This document shows positions 18,019-27,675 of a stretch of 64,000 nucleotides of DNA, one piece after another. Numbering within the stretch: the first letter of the stretch is position 1; the number at the start of each line of letters is the position of its first letter. Source of the DNA: Phycisphaeraceae bacterium. GTDB lineage: Bacteria; Planctomycetota; Phycisphaerae; Phycisphaerales; UBA1924. Below the pieces are notes generated by a model. The model made no database searches, was not told where the DNA came from, and was given only the letters and a program-made list of their open reading frames with translations. A program made the translations under genes and the position numbers. Location of the stretch: NCBI GenBank assembly GCA_015200025.1, contig CP054186.1:806001-870000 (forward strand), in the 5' to 3' direction.

Positions 18019-20130
18019 GTGACCCACTCCCCCGCCCCTCACCACGAACCCCCGTTCAACGCCGGCGCCGGCAACCCGACGCGGGCGCTCCTCCCGACGG
18101 ACTGGCGCCACCAGCCCGAGGGCCCGACGCGTGAGCGCCGCCCGGGCGAGGACGCGCGTCCCGAGGGGAAGAAGAAGCCCACGGGGGGCCCGCCCGCCCA
18201 ACCGCCCCAGCAGGGCCGCGGGCTCTTCGGCGTGCTGGTCATCTCCGCCGTGGTGGTCCTGCTCTACATGATGCTGACCTCCCCGGGGCAGGGTGTTCGC
18301 ATCACGCTGGACCAGTTCCGCACGCAGTGGGAATCGCGGCTGATCTACGACGACAGCGTCGAGATCTCCGACGAGGCCGTCCGCGCCCGGCGGAAGGCCT
18401 CCGTCGACAAGCCGCAGGACCACCTCGTGGTGATCCCGCTCAACGCCGCCACGCGCGAGAAGGTCGCGGGCGAGATCTACGAGATCACCGGCGGGCGCGT
18501 CGTCAACCGCGGGACGTCCGCGTGGCTCCAGCTGCTGATGGTCTTCCTGCCCTTCGCGCTGCTCATCCTGCTGGTGTGGTTCCTGATCTCCCGGGGGCTG
18601 CGCAACGCCTCGGGCCCCGGGGGGATGATCGGGAACTTCGGGAAGAGCAAGCACCGGATGCTGAGCAAGGAGATGACCGGGGTCACCTTCGCCGACGTCG
18701 CCGGGATCGACGAGGCCAAGGAAGAGGTCGGCGAGATCATCGAGTTCCTCAAGAACCCCAAGAAGTTCACGAAGATCGGCGGGCGCATCCCCCGCGGGGT
18801 GCTTCTGGTGGGCGAACCGGGGTGCGGGAAGACCCTGCTGGCCAAGGGGATCGCTGGCGAGGCCGACGTCCCGTTCTTCTCGATCTCGGGGTCGGACTTC
18901 GTCGAGATGTTCGTGGGGGTCGGCGCGTCGCGTGTGCGTGACCTGTTCAAGCAGGCCAAGGACAACGCCCCCTGCATCATCTTCCTCGACGAGATCGACG
19001 CCGTGGGTCGCAAGCGGGGCTCGGGGTTCACGACGGGTGGGCACGACGAGCGCGAGCAGACGCTCAACGCGATCCTCGTTGAGATGGACGGGTTCAGCGC
19101 CGCCGACGGGGTGATCGTCATCGCGGCGACCAACCGCGCGGACGTGCTCGACCCCGCGCTGATCCGCCCGGGGCGGTTCGACCGACAGGTGGTGGTCCCG
19201 CTCCCCGACGTCAAGGGGCGGCTCGAGATCCTCAAGGTGCACGTCAAGAAGGTCAAGCTCGGTCCCGACGTGGACCTCGAACGCGTCGCCCGCATGACAC
19301 CGATGTTCTCGGGCGCCGACCTCGCCGCCATCATCAACGAGGCCGCCATCGGCGCCACGATGGCGAACAAGGATTTCATCGAGCACGAGGACCTCGAGGA
19401 GGCCCGCGACAAGGTCAAGTTCGGGCGTGCGAAGAAATCCCGCGTCCGCGAGAAGGACGAGAACCGCCTGGTCGCGTACCACGAGGCCGGGCACGCCGTC
19501 CTGCAGGCCCTGCTCAAGGACGCCGACCCGCTGCACAAGGTCACCATCATCCCCCGCGGCGCCGCGGGCGGGGCCACGTTCAGCCTCCCCCAGAAAGACC
19601 GCATGGGCTACTCCCTCAAGTGGCTCGACGCGACCGTGCGGGTCCTCTGCGGCGGGCGCATCGCCGAGCAACGCGCCATGGGCGATACCTCCAGCGGCGC
19701 GACGCAGGACATCGCCCAGGTCACCCAGATCGCCCGCATGATGGTCCTCGAGTGGGGCATGAGCCCCAAGCTCGGGTTCGTCCGCTACGCCCCCTCCGAC
19801 ACCCGCGAGATGTACATCCCCGACCGGGCCTACTCGGAGGACACCGCCCGGATCGTCGACGCCGAGATCCGCCGGCTTGCCGACGAGGCCTACGCCGACG
19901 CCGAGAAGGCCCTCGACCAGAACTGGGACAAGGTCGAGGCCGTCGCCCAGGCCCTGCTCAAGCACGAGACCCTCAGCGGCGACGACGTCCACCGCCTGAT
20001 GCGGGGCGAAACCCTCGCCCGACCTTCCGTCAGCGACCTCCTCCGCGCCGAGGCCAAGCGGTCCCTCCCCGCGCCCAAAGCCGACGAGGGGCCCGAACTC
20101 CCCCCCGGCGCCCTCCCGACGCCCGCCTAG
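18019..20130 (+). CDS. ftsH: ATP-dependent zinc metalloprotease FtsH
   Basis: Membrane-bound AAA+ protease that removes damaged membrane proteins and regulates soluble targets. 703 residues with a GTG start. An unusually long hydrophilic Pro/Arg-rich N-terminus (1-68) precedes TM1 (about 70-86). A periplasmic domain follows (90-168), then TM2 (171-190). The AAA domain has GEPGCGKT (265-272; usual form GPPGTGKT), [11 protein letters not shown] (Walker B) and the arginine-finger region RPGRFDR. The peptidase motif HEAGH is at 488-492. The C-terminal tail is Pro-rich. It is followed at 31 bases by the DUF151 gene. Confidence 0.96.
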   Translation: MTHSPAPHHEPPFNAGAGNPTRALLPTDWRHQPEGPTRERRPGEDARPEGKKKPTGGPPAQPPQQGRGLFGVLVISAVVVLLYMMLTSPGQGVRITLDQFRTQWESRLIYDDSVEISDEAVRARRKASVDKPQDHLVVIPLNAATREKVAGEIYEITGGRVVNRGTSAWLQLLMVFLPFALLILLVWFLISRGLRNASGPGGMIGNFGKSKHRMLSKEMTGVTFADVAGIDEAKEEVGEIIEFLKNPKKFTKIGGRIPRGVLLVGEPGCGKTLLAKGIAGEADVPFFSISGSDFVEMFVGVGASRVRDLFKQAKDNAPCIIFLDEIDAVGRKRGSGFTTGGHDEREQTLNAILVEMDGFSAADGVIVIAATNRADVLDPALIRPGRFDRQVVVPLPDVKGRLEILKVHVKKVKLGPDVDLERVARMTPMFSGADLAAIINEAAIGATMANKDFIEHEDLEEARDKVKFGRAKKSRVREKDENRLVAYHEAGHAVLQALLKDADPLHKVTIIPRGAAGGATFSLPQKDRMGYSLKWLDATVRVLCGGRIAEQRAMGDTSSGATQDIAQVTQIARMMVLEWGMSPKLGFVRYAPSDTREMYIPDRAYSEDTARIVDAEIRRLADEAYADAEKALDQNWDKVEAVAQALLKHETLSGDDVHRLMRGETLARPSVSDLLRAEAKRSLPAPKADEGPELPPGALPTPA

Positions 20131-20137
20131 CCCTCGC

Positions 20138-20143
20138 TACACT
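20138..20143 (+). promoter_or_regulatory. Candidate -10 for the DUF151-truD pair
   Basis: TACACT lies 18 nt before the ATG at 20162, upstream of a good GGAGG ribosome binding site. It could give a short-leader transcript independent of ftsH. Confidence 0.35.
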
Positions 20144-20161
20144 CCTCCACGGAGGATCCTC

Positions 20162-20590
20162 ATGGCCGTGCGCATGGAACTCTCGCGCATCCTGATCCGC
20201 GAACTGACCGACATGCAGGTCATCGAGCTCCGCGAGGTCCTGGAAGGTCACGCCGCGGACGCGCACGCCCGGTCCTTCCCCATCGTGATCGGCCTCCCCG
20301 AGGCGCAGGCCATCGAACGCCGGCTCAAGGGCATCTCGATCAAGCGCCCGCAGACGCACGACCTGCTCTCGTCGGTCATCAAGCAGCTCGGGGGCCGCCT
20401 CGCGTCCATCACCATCAGCGACCTGGCCGAGGGCACCTTCTTCGCCACGCTCGACATCACGACCCCCGCCGGGGAGACCCTCCGCGTCGACAGCCGCCCC
20501 AGCGACGCCATCGCCCTGGGCATCGCCGAGTCCGTCCCGATCTACGTCGAGGAGCGGGTGCTCGAGGGCGCCCTGAGGGACGACGCGTGA
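20162..20590 (+). CDS. Bifunctional nuclease family protein (DUF151)
   Basis: 142 residues, preceded by GGAGG. It matches the DUF151/BFN family along its length: MELSRILIREL, then FPIVIGLPEAQAIERRL, KRPQTHDLLSSVI, and the signature SRPSDAIALGI followed by VPIYVEE. Plant members have nuclease activity; the bacterial role is unsettled. The start codon of truD lies inside its last codons (GTGA overlap), so the two are translationally coupled. Confidence 0.88.
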   Translation: MAVRMELSRILIRELTDMQVIELREVLEGHAADAHARSFPIVIGLPEAQAIERRLKGISIKRPQTHDLLSSVIKQLGGRLASITISDLAEGTFFATLDITTPAGETLRVDSRPSDAIALGIAESVPIYVEERVLEGALRDDA

Positions 20591-21912
20591 CGCCCGCCGA
20601 GGGCCCCGCCACGCCACCGCCCGACGCCCGCGACCCGCGCGTCATCCCGGCCCGCTACCTCACCGCCGACATCCCGGGCACCGGCGGCCGCATCAAGCAA
20701 CGCCCCGAGGATTTCCTCGTCGACGAGGTCCCCCTCTACGAGCCCGCCGGGACGGGCGAACACATCTACCTCCTCGTCGAGAAACGCAACCTCGCCACGT
20801 TCGAGATGCTCGACGTCATCGCCCGGCACTTCGGCGTCCGCCGCGACGCCGTCGGGCACGCGGGCCTCAAGGACCGCGTCGCGATCACACGCCAGGTTGT
20901 CTCCGTCCACACGCCCGGCAAGGTCCCCGAGGACTTCCCCTCCCTCCGGCACGAGCGCCTCGCCGTCCTGTGGACCGACCTGCACGCCAACAAGCTCCGC
21001 GTCGGGCACCTCCGGGGCAACCGCTTCAGCATCCGCGTCCGCGGCGTCGAGCCCGCGGCCGTCCTCCACGCGCGGCGGGTCCTCGACCGCCTCGCGAGGA
21101 CGGGCGTGCCCAACCGGTTCGGGGAGCAACGGTTCGGCGCCGCCCTGACCAACCACCTCGTCGGGCGTGCGGTCCTCCTCGCCGACTGGGACGCCGCCGC
21201 CCGCGAACTGCTGGGCCCCGGGGACCTCGCCCCTGACATCCACCGCGAGGCCCGCGCGTGCTTCGAGGCGGGCGACCTCGCCGGCGCCATGGGGCTCTAC
21301 CCGAGCGTCTGCCGGGCCGAACGCGCGGTCCTGCGCGTCCTGCTCCGCGGCGGGTCCGCCGAGCGGGCCTTCCGCTCGCTCGACGCGGCGTCGGTCCGGT
21401 TTTTCCTTTCCGCGTTCCAGTCCGCCGTCTTCAACCGTGTCCTCGACGCCCGCATCGAGGCGGGCTCGCTCGCCTCGCTCGCCCCGGGCGACCTCGCGAT
21501 GAAGCTCGACAACCGCGCCGTCTTCGCCGTCGACGAGGCGGTCGCCTCTGACCCCGGCACCGCCGACCGGCTCGCCCGGCTGGAGATCAGCCCGACCGGG
21601 CCGCTCTGGGGACCGAGCATGATGCGGGCCGCAGGGATCACCGACCTCGCCGAGGCCGTCGCCCTCGACGCCACCGGGCTGACGCCCGAGGCCCTCTCGG
21701 CCTTCGGCGACGCGCACCCAGGCCTGATCGAGGGAGAACGCCGCCCGCTCCGCGTCCCGCTCATCGACCCCGACGCCGAGGGCGGGCTCGACGAGCACGG
21801 GCCTTACGTCCGCGTCGCCTTCGAGCTCCCCCGAGGGGCCTACGCCACCACCGTGCTGAAAGAGATCATCAAGCCCGCGAGCCCGGGCGCGATGGGCCAG
21901 GCCGAGGACTGA
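20587..21912 (+). CDS. truD: tRNA pseudouridine(13) synthase
   Basis: Isomerises U13 of tRNA-Glu to pseudouridine in TruD-containing bacteria. 441 residues with a GTG start overlapping the upstream stop. The catalytic motif is in HAGLKDRVAITRQ (about 97-109, catalytic Asp in KDR). NRFGEQRFG follows at about 178-186. The TRUD insertion domain and a C-terminal GPLWGP...RPLRVP region are present. Family length is about 350-450, so it is complete. It is the last gene of the plus-strand run, convergent with the metallopeptidase gene. Confidence 0.93.
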   Translation: MTPAEGPATPPPDARDPRVIPARYLTADIPGTGGRIKQRPEDFLVDEVPLYEPAGTGEHIYLLVEKRNLATFEMLDVIARHFGVRRDAVGHAGLKDRVAITRQVVSVHTPGKVPEDFPSLRHERLAVLWTDLHANKLRVGHLRGNRFSIRVRGVEPAAVLHARRVLDRLARTGVPNRFGEQRFGAALTNHLVGRAVLLADWDAAARELLGPGDLAPDIHREARACFEAGDLAGAMGLYPSVCRAERAVLRVLLRGGSAERAFRSLDAASVRFFLSAFQSAVFNRVLDARIEAGSLASLAPGDLAMKLDNRAVFAVDEAVASDPGTADRLARLEISPTGPLWGPSMMRAAGITDLAEAVALDATGLTPEALSAFGDAHPGLIEGERRPLRVPLIDPDAEGGLDEHGPYVRVAFELPRGAYATTVLKEIIKPASPGAMGQAED

Positions 21913-21979
21913 CCGCCCGCCATCACGGTCATCCACCCCACCACCCCACCACCACATCCCCCACCCGGCGGGCGCGGTC
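21911..21979. repeat. Inverted repeat between convergent genes, possible bidirectional terminator
   Basis: GACCGCCCGCC (21911-21921) can pair with GGCGGGCGCGGTC (21967-21979) with a two-base bulge across a 45-nt C/A-rich loop. Both arms touch the stop codons of truD and the minus-strand gene. There is no T tract. Confidence 0.35.
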
Positions 21980-23102
21980 AATCCAGGATGGGAGACTTGC
22001 CCTGGGAGACTTTCTGCCGGTGCCCGCGCGACGAGATCTCGTCGATGAACGCGCGGAACTCCTGATCGAGCCGGTCGAGGTCGGGTGTGAAGTACGCCGA
22101 GAACACCACCGTCCCGTCGCGTCGTGTGGCGAAGGCGCGTGCCGCAGGCCCGCCCATCGCCTCGCGGACCGTCTCGCCCACGCGTCCCTGCGACGCGTCG
22201 AGCAGGAGTTTCGACAGCGCCGGGCTGTACTTGCCGCCCTCGCCCTCACGCAGGAAGTGGATCAGTCCCCAGACCTGCGCGTAATAGCGGAGCGGCGAAC
22301 GCGGGTCCTGCTCCATCAGCGATTGGGGTGAACTGCGCAGCAGCTCGCCCAGGGGCATGAGCCGCCCGCGGGCCGCCGTCCACCGCAGGGTCTCGTACCG
22401 CTCCAGGTTCGACCACGGAAGGAAAACCGGGCGGTCGGGCTCCTTGGGGTCCCACCGGAACCCCTCCATGTAGGTCGCCACCCCCTCGTCGAGCCACACC
22501 GGGAGCGCGTCGCGGAACGTCGTTTGCACGTACTGGTGCCACCCCTCGTGCGCCGCGATCGTCAGCGTGTCTTTGGGGCCGATGTCGTAATACACCCCGC
22601 GGCCGCGGTGGCTGAACCCGCCCCGTTCGATCCTCAGGAACGGCTCGGCCTCCGCGCCCAAAAGCGTCCGCGTCAGGCGGTTCCACTGAGGCCGCGTCGA
22701 CAGCAGGTACGTCTCCATCGTCCGCGGGGGCCTGGGCAGCACCCCCAGCGTCGTCGTGTAGTGCACCAGCGCCCGCTCCAGGAACGCCGGCGCCCGGTCC
22801 ACGATCAGCCCGCCCTCCATCGTCGTGTGGACCGCGTACGAGACCGTCCGGATCACGCGACCGGGCGAGGAATCGAACGTCCACGCCTCCTCCGACAGCA
22901 CCAGGTCCGCCGGGGCCGCCGCCCCCGACCCGTCCGCCCCCACCGCCCCCGCCGAACCTACCGCGCCCGGCGCGGGCCCGTAGCTCGGGCCGCACCCCGA
23001 CCACAACACGCCCCACCCCGCGACACCCACGGCGGCCACCCACGCAAGGCCCCGAACGCCCCGCGTGATCCCCGATCCGTTCCGCGATGTGCCTGGTCCC
23101 AT
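21978..23102 (-). CDS. Lipoprotein with HExxH metallopeptidase-like domain (DUF1570-like)
   Basis: 374 residues. The signal peptide ends in lipobox WSGC near residue 37. The core carries AAHEGWHQYVQ, an HExxH zinc motif, followed at the usual distance by LPVWLDEGVATYMEG, the gluzincin-like third-ligand Glu region. This pattern is that of planctomycete DUF1570/peptidase MA-like proteins. Substrate unknown. It lies 31 bases downstream of valS on the same strand, and no separate promoter was recognised, so it may be co-transcribed with valS. Confidence 0.8.
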   Translation of the reverse strand: MGPGTSRNGSGITRGVRGLAWVAAVGVAGWGVLWSGCGPSYGPAPGAVGSAGAVGADGSGAAAPADLVLSEEAWTFDSSPGRVIRTVSYAVHTTMEGGLIVDRAPAFLERALVHYTTTLGVLPRPPRTMETYLLSTRPQWNRLTRTLLGAEAEPFLRIERGGFSHRGRGVYYDIGPKDTLTIAAHEGWHQYVQTTFRDALPVWLDEGVATYMEGFRWDPKEPDRPVFLPWSNLERYETLRWTAARGRLMPLGELLRSSPQSLMEQDPRSPLRYYAQVWGLIHFLREGEGGKYSPALSKLLLDASQGRVGETVREAMGGPAARAFATRRDGTVVFSAYFTPDLDRLDQEFRAFIDEISSRGHRQKVSQGKSPILD

Positions 23103-23133
23103 CCGGTTGACCCTCTGGGCCGACGACCCGACC

Positions 23134-26100
23134 CTACCCCGCGCCCAATGCCTTCAACGCCGACCTCGCCGAGTCTACCTCCGACTCCGCCTTCGCCAAC
23201 TGGTCTTTGGTCTGTTGGACCATCGACGCGGGCGCCCGTTCCGCATACCCCGGGTTCGACAGCCGACCCCGGAGCGTTGCGATCGACCGCTCAAGATCGG
23301 CTACCACCTTCCGCAACCTCGCTTCCTCCGCCCCCGCGTCCACCGCGTCGGCCAGGTCCGAGAGCCGCCACTCCCCCGATTCGAACGACACCAGAACCGA
23401 CGGCCCGCCCGGCCCCTGATCCGTGATCGTCTCAACCCCGCCCAGCGTCCGAATCAGGACTCCGATCTCCTCTTTGCCCGCCCACACCGACCGCCCCGCG
23501 TCCGGCGCGTGCAGCGTGATCTTCCGCTTGGGCAGCACCCCGTGCTGCGCCCGGACCTCGCGCACCGCCGTCACCAGCGACCGCACCCGATCAAACTCCC
23601 GGCCCGCCGCCTCGTCACCCATCACCCCAGCCCCGAACCTCGGCCACCCCGACACGCACAAGGGCGACCCGTCCCCGCGCCCGCCCTCGAACCTCACCCC
23701 GTCCACCGCGGGCAGGCCGGCCAACCTCGGCGCCAGCGACTCCCAGACCACCTCGGTGATGAACGGCATCACCGGGTGCGCCAGCGTCAGCAGCGACCGC
23801 AGCGACGCCGCCAGCGTCGCCCGTTGGGCCGCGCTCCCGCCGACCGTCGGCTTGATCGCTTCGAGATACCAATCGCAGAAATCGTCCCAGACCACGCGGT
23901 AGAGCGACTGGGCGTACCCGGCGAACTCGTAGTTCGAGAGCGCCGCCTCGATCTCCCCCGCCGCCCGCGCCAGGCGGTGCTTCATCCACCGGTCCGCCAG
24001 CGCCGCCCCGCCCGGGCTCGACCCGCCCGCCCCCGCTCCCACTTCCGCTCCGCCCCGGTCGAGGATGCTCAGCGTGAACCGCGACGCGTTCCACAGCTTG
24101 TTCGCGAAGTTGCGCCCCAGGTCGAACTTGCTCGAGGTGTTCTTCGCCGCCGGCATCTCCGACGTGGGCCGGGCCTCCCCCGACGCCACGCCGTACGACG
24201 AGACCATCCGCCGGCCCTTGTGCTCCTGCACCGGCGCCGCCACGCGGGCCCCCTGCGCGTTGGTGATCATCTTCGGCGCGAACGCCTCGCCCGAGAACGG
24301 GTCCAGGATGTCCACCGGCATCCGCACGTCCTGCGTCTGCGTCGCCATGTGGCACAACGTGAACCGCATCGCGTCCGACCCGTGCGTCTGAATGATGTCG
24401 ATGGGATCCACCCCGTTCCCCAGCGACTTGGACATCTTCTGCCCCTCGCCGTCCTGCACCACCGCGTGGATGTACACGTGCCGGAACGGCACGGGCCCGG
24501 CCCCCTTCCCCGCCCCCCGGTCCTCGCCCAGCAGGTACCGGTTGAACATCGTCATCCGCGAGACCCACAGCGTGATGATCTCCCGCGCGGTGCAGAGCAC
24601 GCTCGTCGGGTTGAACGCCTCGAGCAGCCCCGCCATCGACGGGTCGCCCGTCTCCGACGCCGCCCGCGCCGGGTCGGGCCACCCCATCGTCGACATGGGC
24701 CACAACGCCGAGGAAAACCACGTGTCCAAGACGTCGGGGTCCTGCGTGAACCCGCACTCTTGTTCCAGGCGACGCTCCGGCCCCGGATCATTCCCGTCGT
24801 AGCAGACGTACACGTCGAACACCCGCTCGTTCGCCGCGTCCTCGCGGAGCAACTCGGCCGCGGGGACCTCTCGCCCTTCCGCGTCGCGCACGCGCACCAC
24901 CCCCCCGGCCTCCCCCCCGCGGATCACGCGGTCGAGCCCCATCGCCCCGATCTCGCCCGCCGACGGGGATTCCCCCCGGCCGATCGTCACCCGCCGGTGC
25001 CACACCGGGATCCGGTGCCCCCACCAGAGCTGCCGCGAGATGCACCAATCCCGGATCCCCGCGTGCCACTGCTCGAACGTCTTCGCGTACCGGGCGGGGA
25101 AGAACGTCATCGCCCCGTCGCCGTCGCCGCCGGCTCCCGCACCGCCCACGCCGCCGCCCCTCTGCTCCGGCGTCAGCGCCCGGTTCGCGCTCGCCGCCAG
25201 CCTCTCGTCCGTCACCCGCACGTACCACTGGTCGCTCAAGTACGGCTCCACCACCGCCTTGCTCCGGTCGCTGTACGTCAGCGTCTGGCGGTAGGGCGTC
25301 ACCTTCTCCAAGAGCCCCCGCGCCCGGAACTCCGCCACCACCTTCTCCCTGGCCTCCACCATCGTCAGCCCCACGAACACCCGCGCGTCCCCCACGTCCG
25401 TCCACCCGTGCGCGTCCGACACGCGCCCGTCGGGCGACATCATGTTCACCACCGCCAGCCGGTGCCGGACCCCGATCTCCCAGTCGTTCTTGTCGTGCGC
25501 GGGCGTCACCTTGAGGAACCCCGTCGCGAACCTCGCCTTGGGGTCGTTCTTCTCTTCCTCCGTCCGCGCCAGCGCCTCGGGCAGCACCACGTACGAATCC
25601 TCGACCACCGGCACCACCCGCCCCACCAGCGGCAACTCCACGCTCAACCCGCGCAACGCCCCGGCCCTCGGGTCGTGCGGGTTCACCGCCACCGCCGTGT
25701 CCGCCACGTACGTCTCGGGACGCGTCGTCGCCACCGTCACCCACGCCGGCTGGTCCGCCGGGTGCTCCCCCGCGCCGGGGAAACCCCGCCCCGCCAGCTC
25801 GTCCCACGTCACGGGCTCCGCGTCCCCGGGCCGATCGTGCACCAGCGGGTACCGGAGGTAATAAAACTTGCTCTCGACCTCCTCCTCAAAGCACTCGTCG
25901 TCCGCCACCGCCGTCTGCAGCGCCGGGTCCCAGTTGACCAGCCTCTTCCCGCGATAGATCAGCCCGTCCCGGAACAGCCGGAAAAACGCCTCTCGCACCG
26001 CCCGCGCGCACACCCCGTCCATCGTGAACCGCTGCCGCCCAAAGTCGCACGAGCACCCCATCAACTTCAACTGGTCCGTGATCTGACGCTCGTAGTCGTC

Positions 26101-26487
26101 CTTCCACGCCCCGACGCGCTCGACGAACGCCTCACGCCCGAGGTCGTGCCGACGCTTCTTCTCCTCTTCCCACAGCCGACGCTCCACCACCGCCTGCGTC
26201 GCGATCCCCGCGTGGTCCGTCCCGGGCATCCACAACGCCTCGAACCCCATCAGGCGGTGCGCCCGGACCAGCACGTCCTGCAGCGTGTTGTTCAGCGCGT
26301 GCCCCAGGTGCAGCCTCGCCGTCACGTTCGGCGGCGGGATCACCACCGCGAACGGCCTCCGCTCGCCCGACGCCACCCGCCCCGGGTCCGCGCGGAATGC
26401 CCCCGCCACCTCCCACACCCCTCGCACCCGCTCCTCATGATCGCTCGGGCGATACGCTTTCGGCAGTTCGGCGGCTTGATTCGACAT
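23134..26487 (-). CDS. valS: Valine-tRNA ligase
   Basis: Charges tRNA-Val with valine and edits threonine. 1117 residues from an ATG at 26487; an upstream frame extension looks non-coding. Near the N-terminus PPPNVTARLHLGHALNN contains the HIGH-type signature HLGH. The editing domain (CP1) spans the middle and has TVATTRPETYVADTAV. QKMSKSLGN is the KMSKS loop. After it comes an unusual insertion of about 65 residues before RNFANKLWNASRF of the anticodon-binding domain. The C-terminus ends in the usual ValS coiled coil (ADLERSIATLRGRLSNPGYA). It is longer than E. coli ValS (951). Confidence 0.96.
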   Translation of the reverse strand: MSNQAAELPKAYRPSDHEERVRGVWEVAGAFRADPGRVASGERRPFAVVIPPPNVTARLHLGHALNNTLQDVLVRAHRLMGFEALWMPGTDHAGIATQAVVERRLWEEEKKRRHDLGREAFVERVGAWKDDYERQITDQLKLMGCSCDFGRQRFTMDGVCARAVREAFFRLFRDGLIYRGKRLVNWDPALQTAVADDECFEEEVESKFYYLRYPLVHDRPGDAEPVTWDELAGRGFPGAGEHPADQPAWVTVATTRPETYVADTAVAVNPHDPRAGALRGLSVELPLVGRVVPVVEDSYVVLPEALARTEEEKNDPKARFATGFLKVTPAHDKNDWEIGVRHRLAVVNMMSPDGRVSDAHGWTDVGDARVFVGLTMVEAREKVVAEFRARGLLEKVTPYRQTLTYSDRSKAVVEPYLSDQWYVRVTDERLAASANRALTPEQRGGGVGGAGAGGDGDGAMTFFPARYAKTFEQWHAGIRDWCISRQLWWGHRIPVWHRRVTIGRGESPSAGEIGAMGLDRVIRGGEAGGVVRVRDAEGREVPAAELLREDAANERVFDVYVCYDGNDPGPERRLEQECGFTQDPDVLDTWFSSALWPMSTMGWPDPARAASETGDPSMAGLLEAFNPTSVLCTAREIITLWVSRMTMFNRYLLGEDRGAGKGAGPVPFRHVYIHAVVQDGEGQKMSKSLGNGVDPIDIIQTHGSDAMRFTLCHMATQTQDVRMPVDILDPFSGEAFAPKMITNAQGARVAAPVQEHKGRRMVSSYGVASGEARPTSEMPAAKNTSSKFDLGRNFANKLWNASRFTLSILDRGGAEVGAGAGGSSPGGAALADRWMKHRLARAAGEIEAALSNYEFAGYAQSLYRVVWDDFCDWYLEAIKPTVGGSAAQRATLAASLRSLLTLAHPVMPFITEVVWESLAPRLAGLPAVDGVRFEGGRGDGSPLCVSGWPRFGAGVMGDEAAGREFDRVRSLVTAVREVRAQHGVLPKRKITLHAPDAGRSVWAGKEEIGVLIRTLGGVETITDQGPGGPSVLVSFESGEWRLSDLADAVDAGAEEARLRKVVADLERSIATLRGRLSNPGYAERAPASMVQQTKDQLAKAESEVDSARSALKALGAG

Positions 26488-26495
26488 CGCCTCCC

Positions 26496-26501
26496 ACTGT
26501 A
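26496..26501 (-). promoter_or_regulatory. Candidate -10 element of valS, leaderless or very short leader
   Basis: On the minus strand TACAGT ends 8 nt before the ATG. The 8-nt gap contains GGGAGG, too close to the ATG for a normal ribosome binding site. Confidence 0.35.
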
Positions 26502-26554
26502 CGCGCCCGACCCCCTCGGCCCCGACCATCCACGCCCCAACCGAGAGACCCACC

Positions 26555-27640
26555 GTGACGACCCAACCCGCGAACACGCCCACCCCCACCCCCCCCACCC
26601 ACCGTTCTTCGCCCGTCCTCACCGCCCTGGCCGCCCTCGCGCTCGTCGGCGTCACCGCCGGCGCCATCTACTACACCGTCCGAGGAACAGGCCACCCCGG
26701 GCCGCAAGGCTCGCCCCAATCCAAGCCCGGCGGCCCGCTCTCACGCGACGACCTCGACAAGATCCTCGCGGGCGCCGCCGAGCTCTACAAGCGCGGCGAG
26801 GCCCCGGCCGCCGAGGCCGTCCTCACCGACGCCATCCACAACAACCCGGAACATCAAGACCTCTACATCATGCTGGCGCAGGTCATGACCGGGCGCGACA
26901 ACAGCGCCGCGTACGGGCATTGGGAGCGGGCCATCGAGCGCGCCCAGGCCGCCGGGCAGACGGGCAAGGAACTCGCCGCCGTCCACTATCAGGCGGGGAA
27001 CCTCGCGATGATCCTCGCCCGCCTCGACCGGGCCGAGGAGCATTACGCCCAGGCCCAGGGGCTCGACAAGACCGACCCCGATTACCCGCAGGCCCTCGCG
27101 CAGGTCTACAAGAAGCAATCCAAGTGGCCCGAGGCCGCCGCCCAGGTGACCCTCTCGGTCACCCTCGCCCCCGACCGCGCTAAGGGGTGGGCCGACCTCG
27201 CCGAGATCGAACTCCAACGCCGGGGAGGCAGCCCAGCCCTCGCCGCACAGCACGCCACCAAGGCGCGAGCCCTCGAACCCACGCGCACCCCGTGGCGGCT
27301 CATCGAGGCCCGCGCCCTCAACCGCGGGGGCAAGCCCGCCGACGCCCTCGCCGTGCTCGGGGGCGTCTCCGAGGCCGAACGCTACCAGCTCCCGGTCCTC
27401 AGGCTGATGGGCGAGAGTTACGGGCTGCTCTCGCGTCCCGAGGACGCGGCCGAACTCTTCGCCCGCGCCTCCGACGCCGTGCCGCAAGACCCCGAGATCG
27501 CCTTCGACGCCGCCGTGTGGGCCGAACGCGCCAAGCAGCCCGCGCCCGCCGCTCGGTTCGCCTCGCGCGCCGCCGCCCTGGGGCACCCCGCGGGCAAGGC
27601 CATGCACGAGCGGCTCACCGCCCACGCCGACGAACGCTAA
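26555..27640 (+). CDS. Membrane-anchored TPR protein
   Basis: 361 residues, GTG start with a weak GAGAGA upstream. One membrane helix (about 21-43, LTALAALALVGVTAGAIYY) anchors it, then a Gly/Pro linker. From residue 65 on there are at least seven TPR-like helix pairs, such as AAELYKRGEAPAAEAVLTDAI and LARLDRAEEHYAQAQGLD. No enzymatic motif. It is likely a periplasmic scaffold. It is divergent from valS by 67 bases and convergent with proC. Confidence 0.82.
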   Translation: MTTQPANTPTPTPPTHRSSPVLTALAALALVGVTAGAIYYTVRGTGHPGPQGSPQSKPGGPLSRDDLDKILAGAAELYKRGEAPAAEAVLTDAIHNNPEHQDLYIMLAQVMTGRDNSAAYGHWERAIERAQAAGQTGKELAAVHYQAGNLAMILARLDRAEEHYAQAQGLDKTDPDYPQALAQVYKKQSKWPEAAAQVTLSVTLAPDRAKGWADLAEIELQRRGGSPALAAQHATKARALEPTRTPWRLIEARALNRGGKPADALAVLGGVSEAERYQLPVLRLMGESYGLLSRPEDAAELFARASDAVPQDPEIAFDAAVWAERAKQPAPAARFASRAAALGHPAGKAMHERLTAHADER

Positions 27641-27675
27641 ACCCCCCACCTCCCAGCCCCCACCTCCACCGCCAT

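Noticed and set aside
23065..27183. 1372-codon open frame antisense to valS
   Set aside because: Arg/Pro/His-rich shadow of valS; no domains, no start signal.
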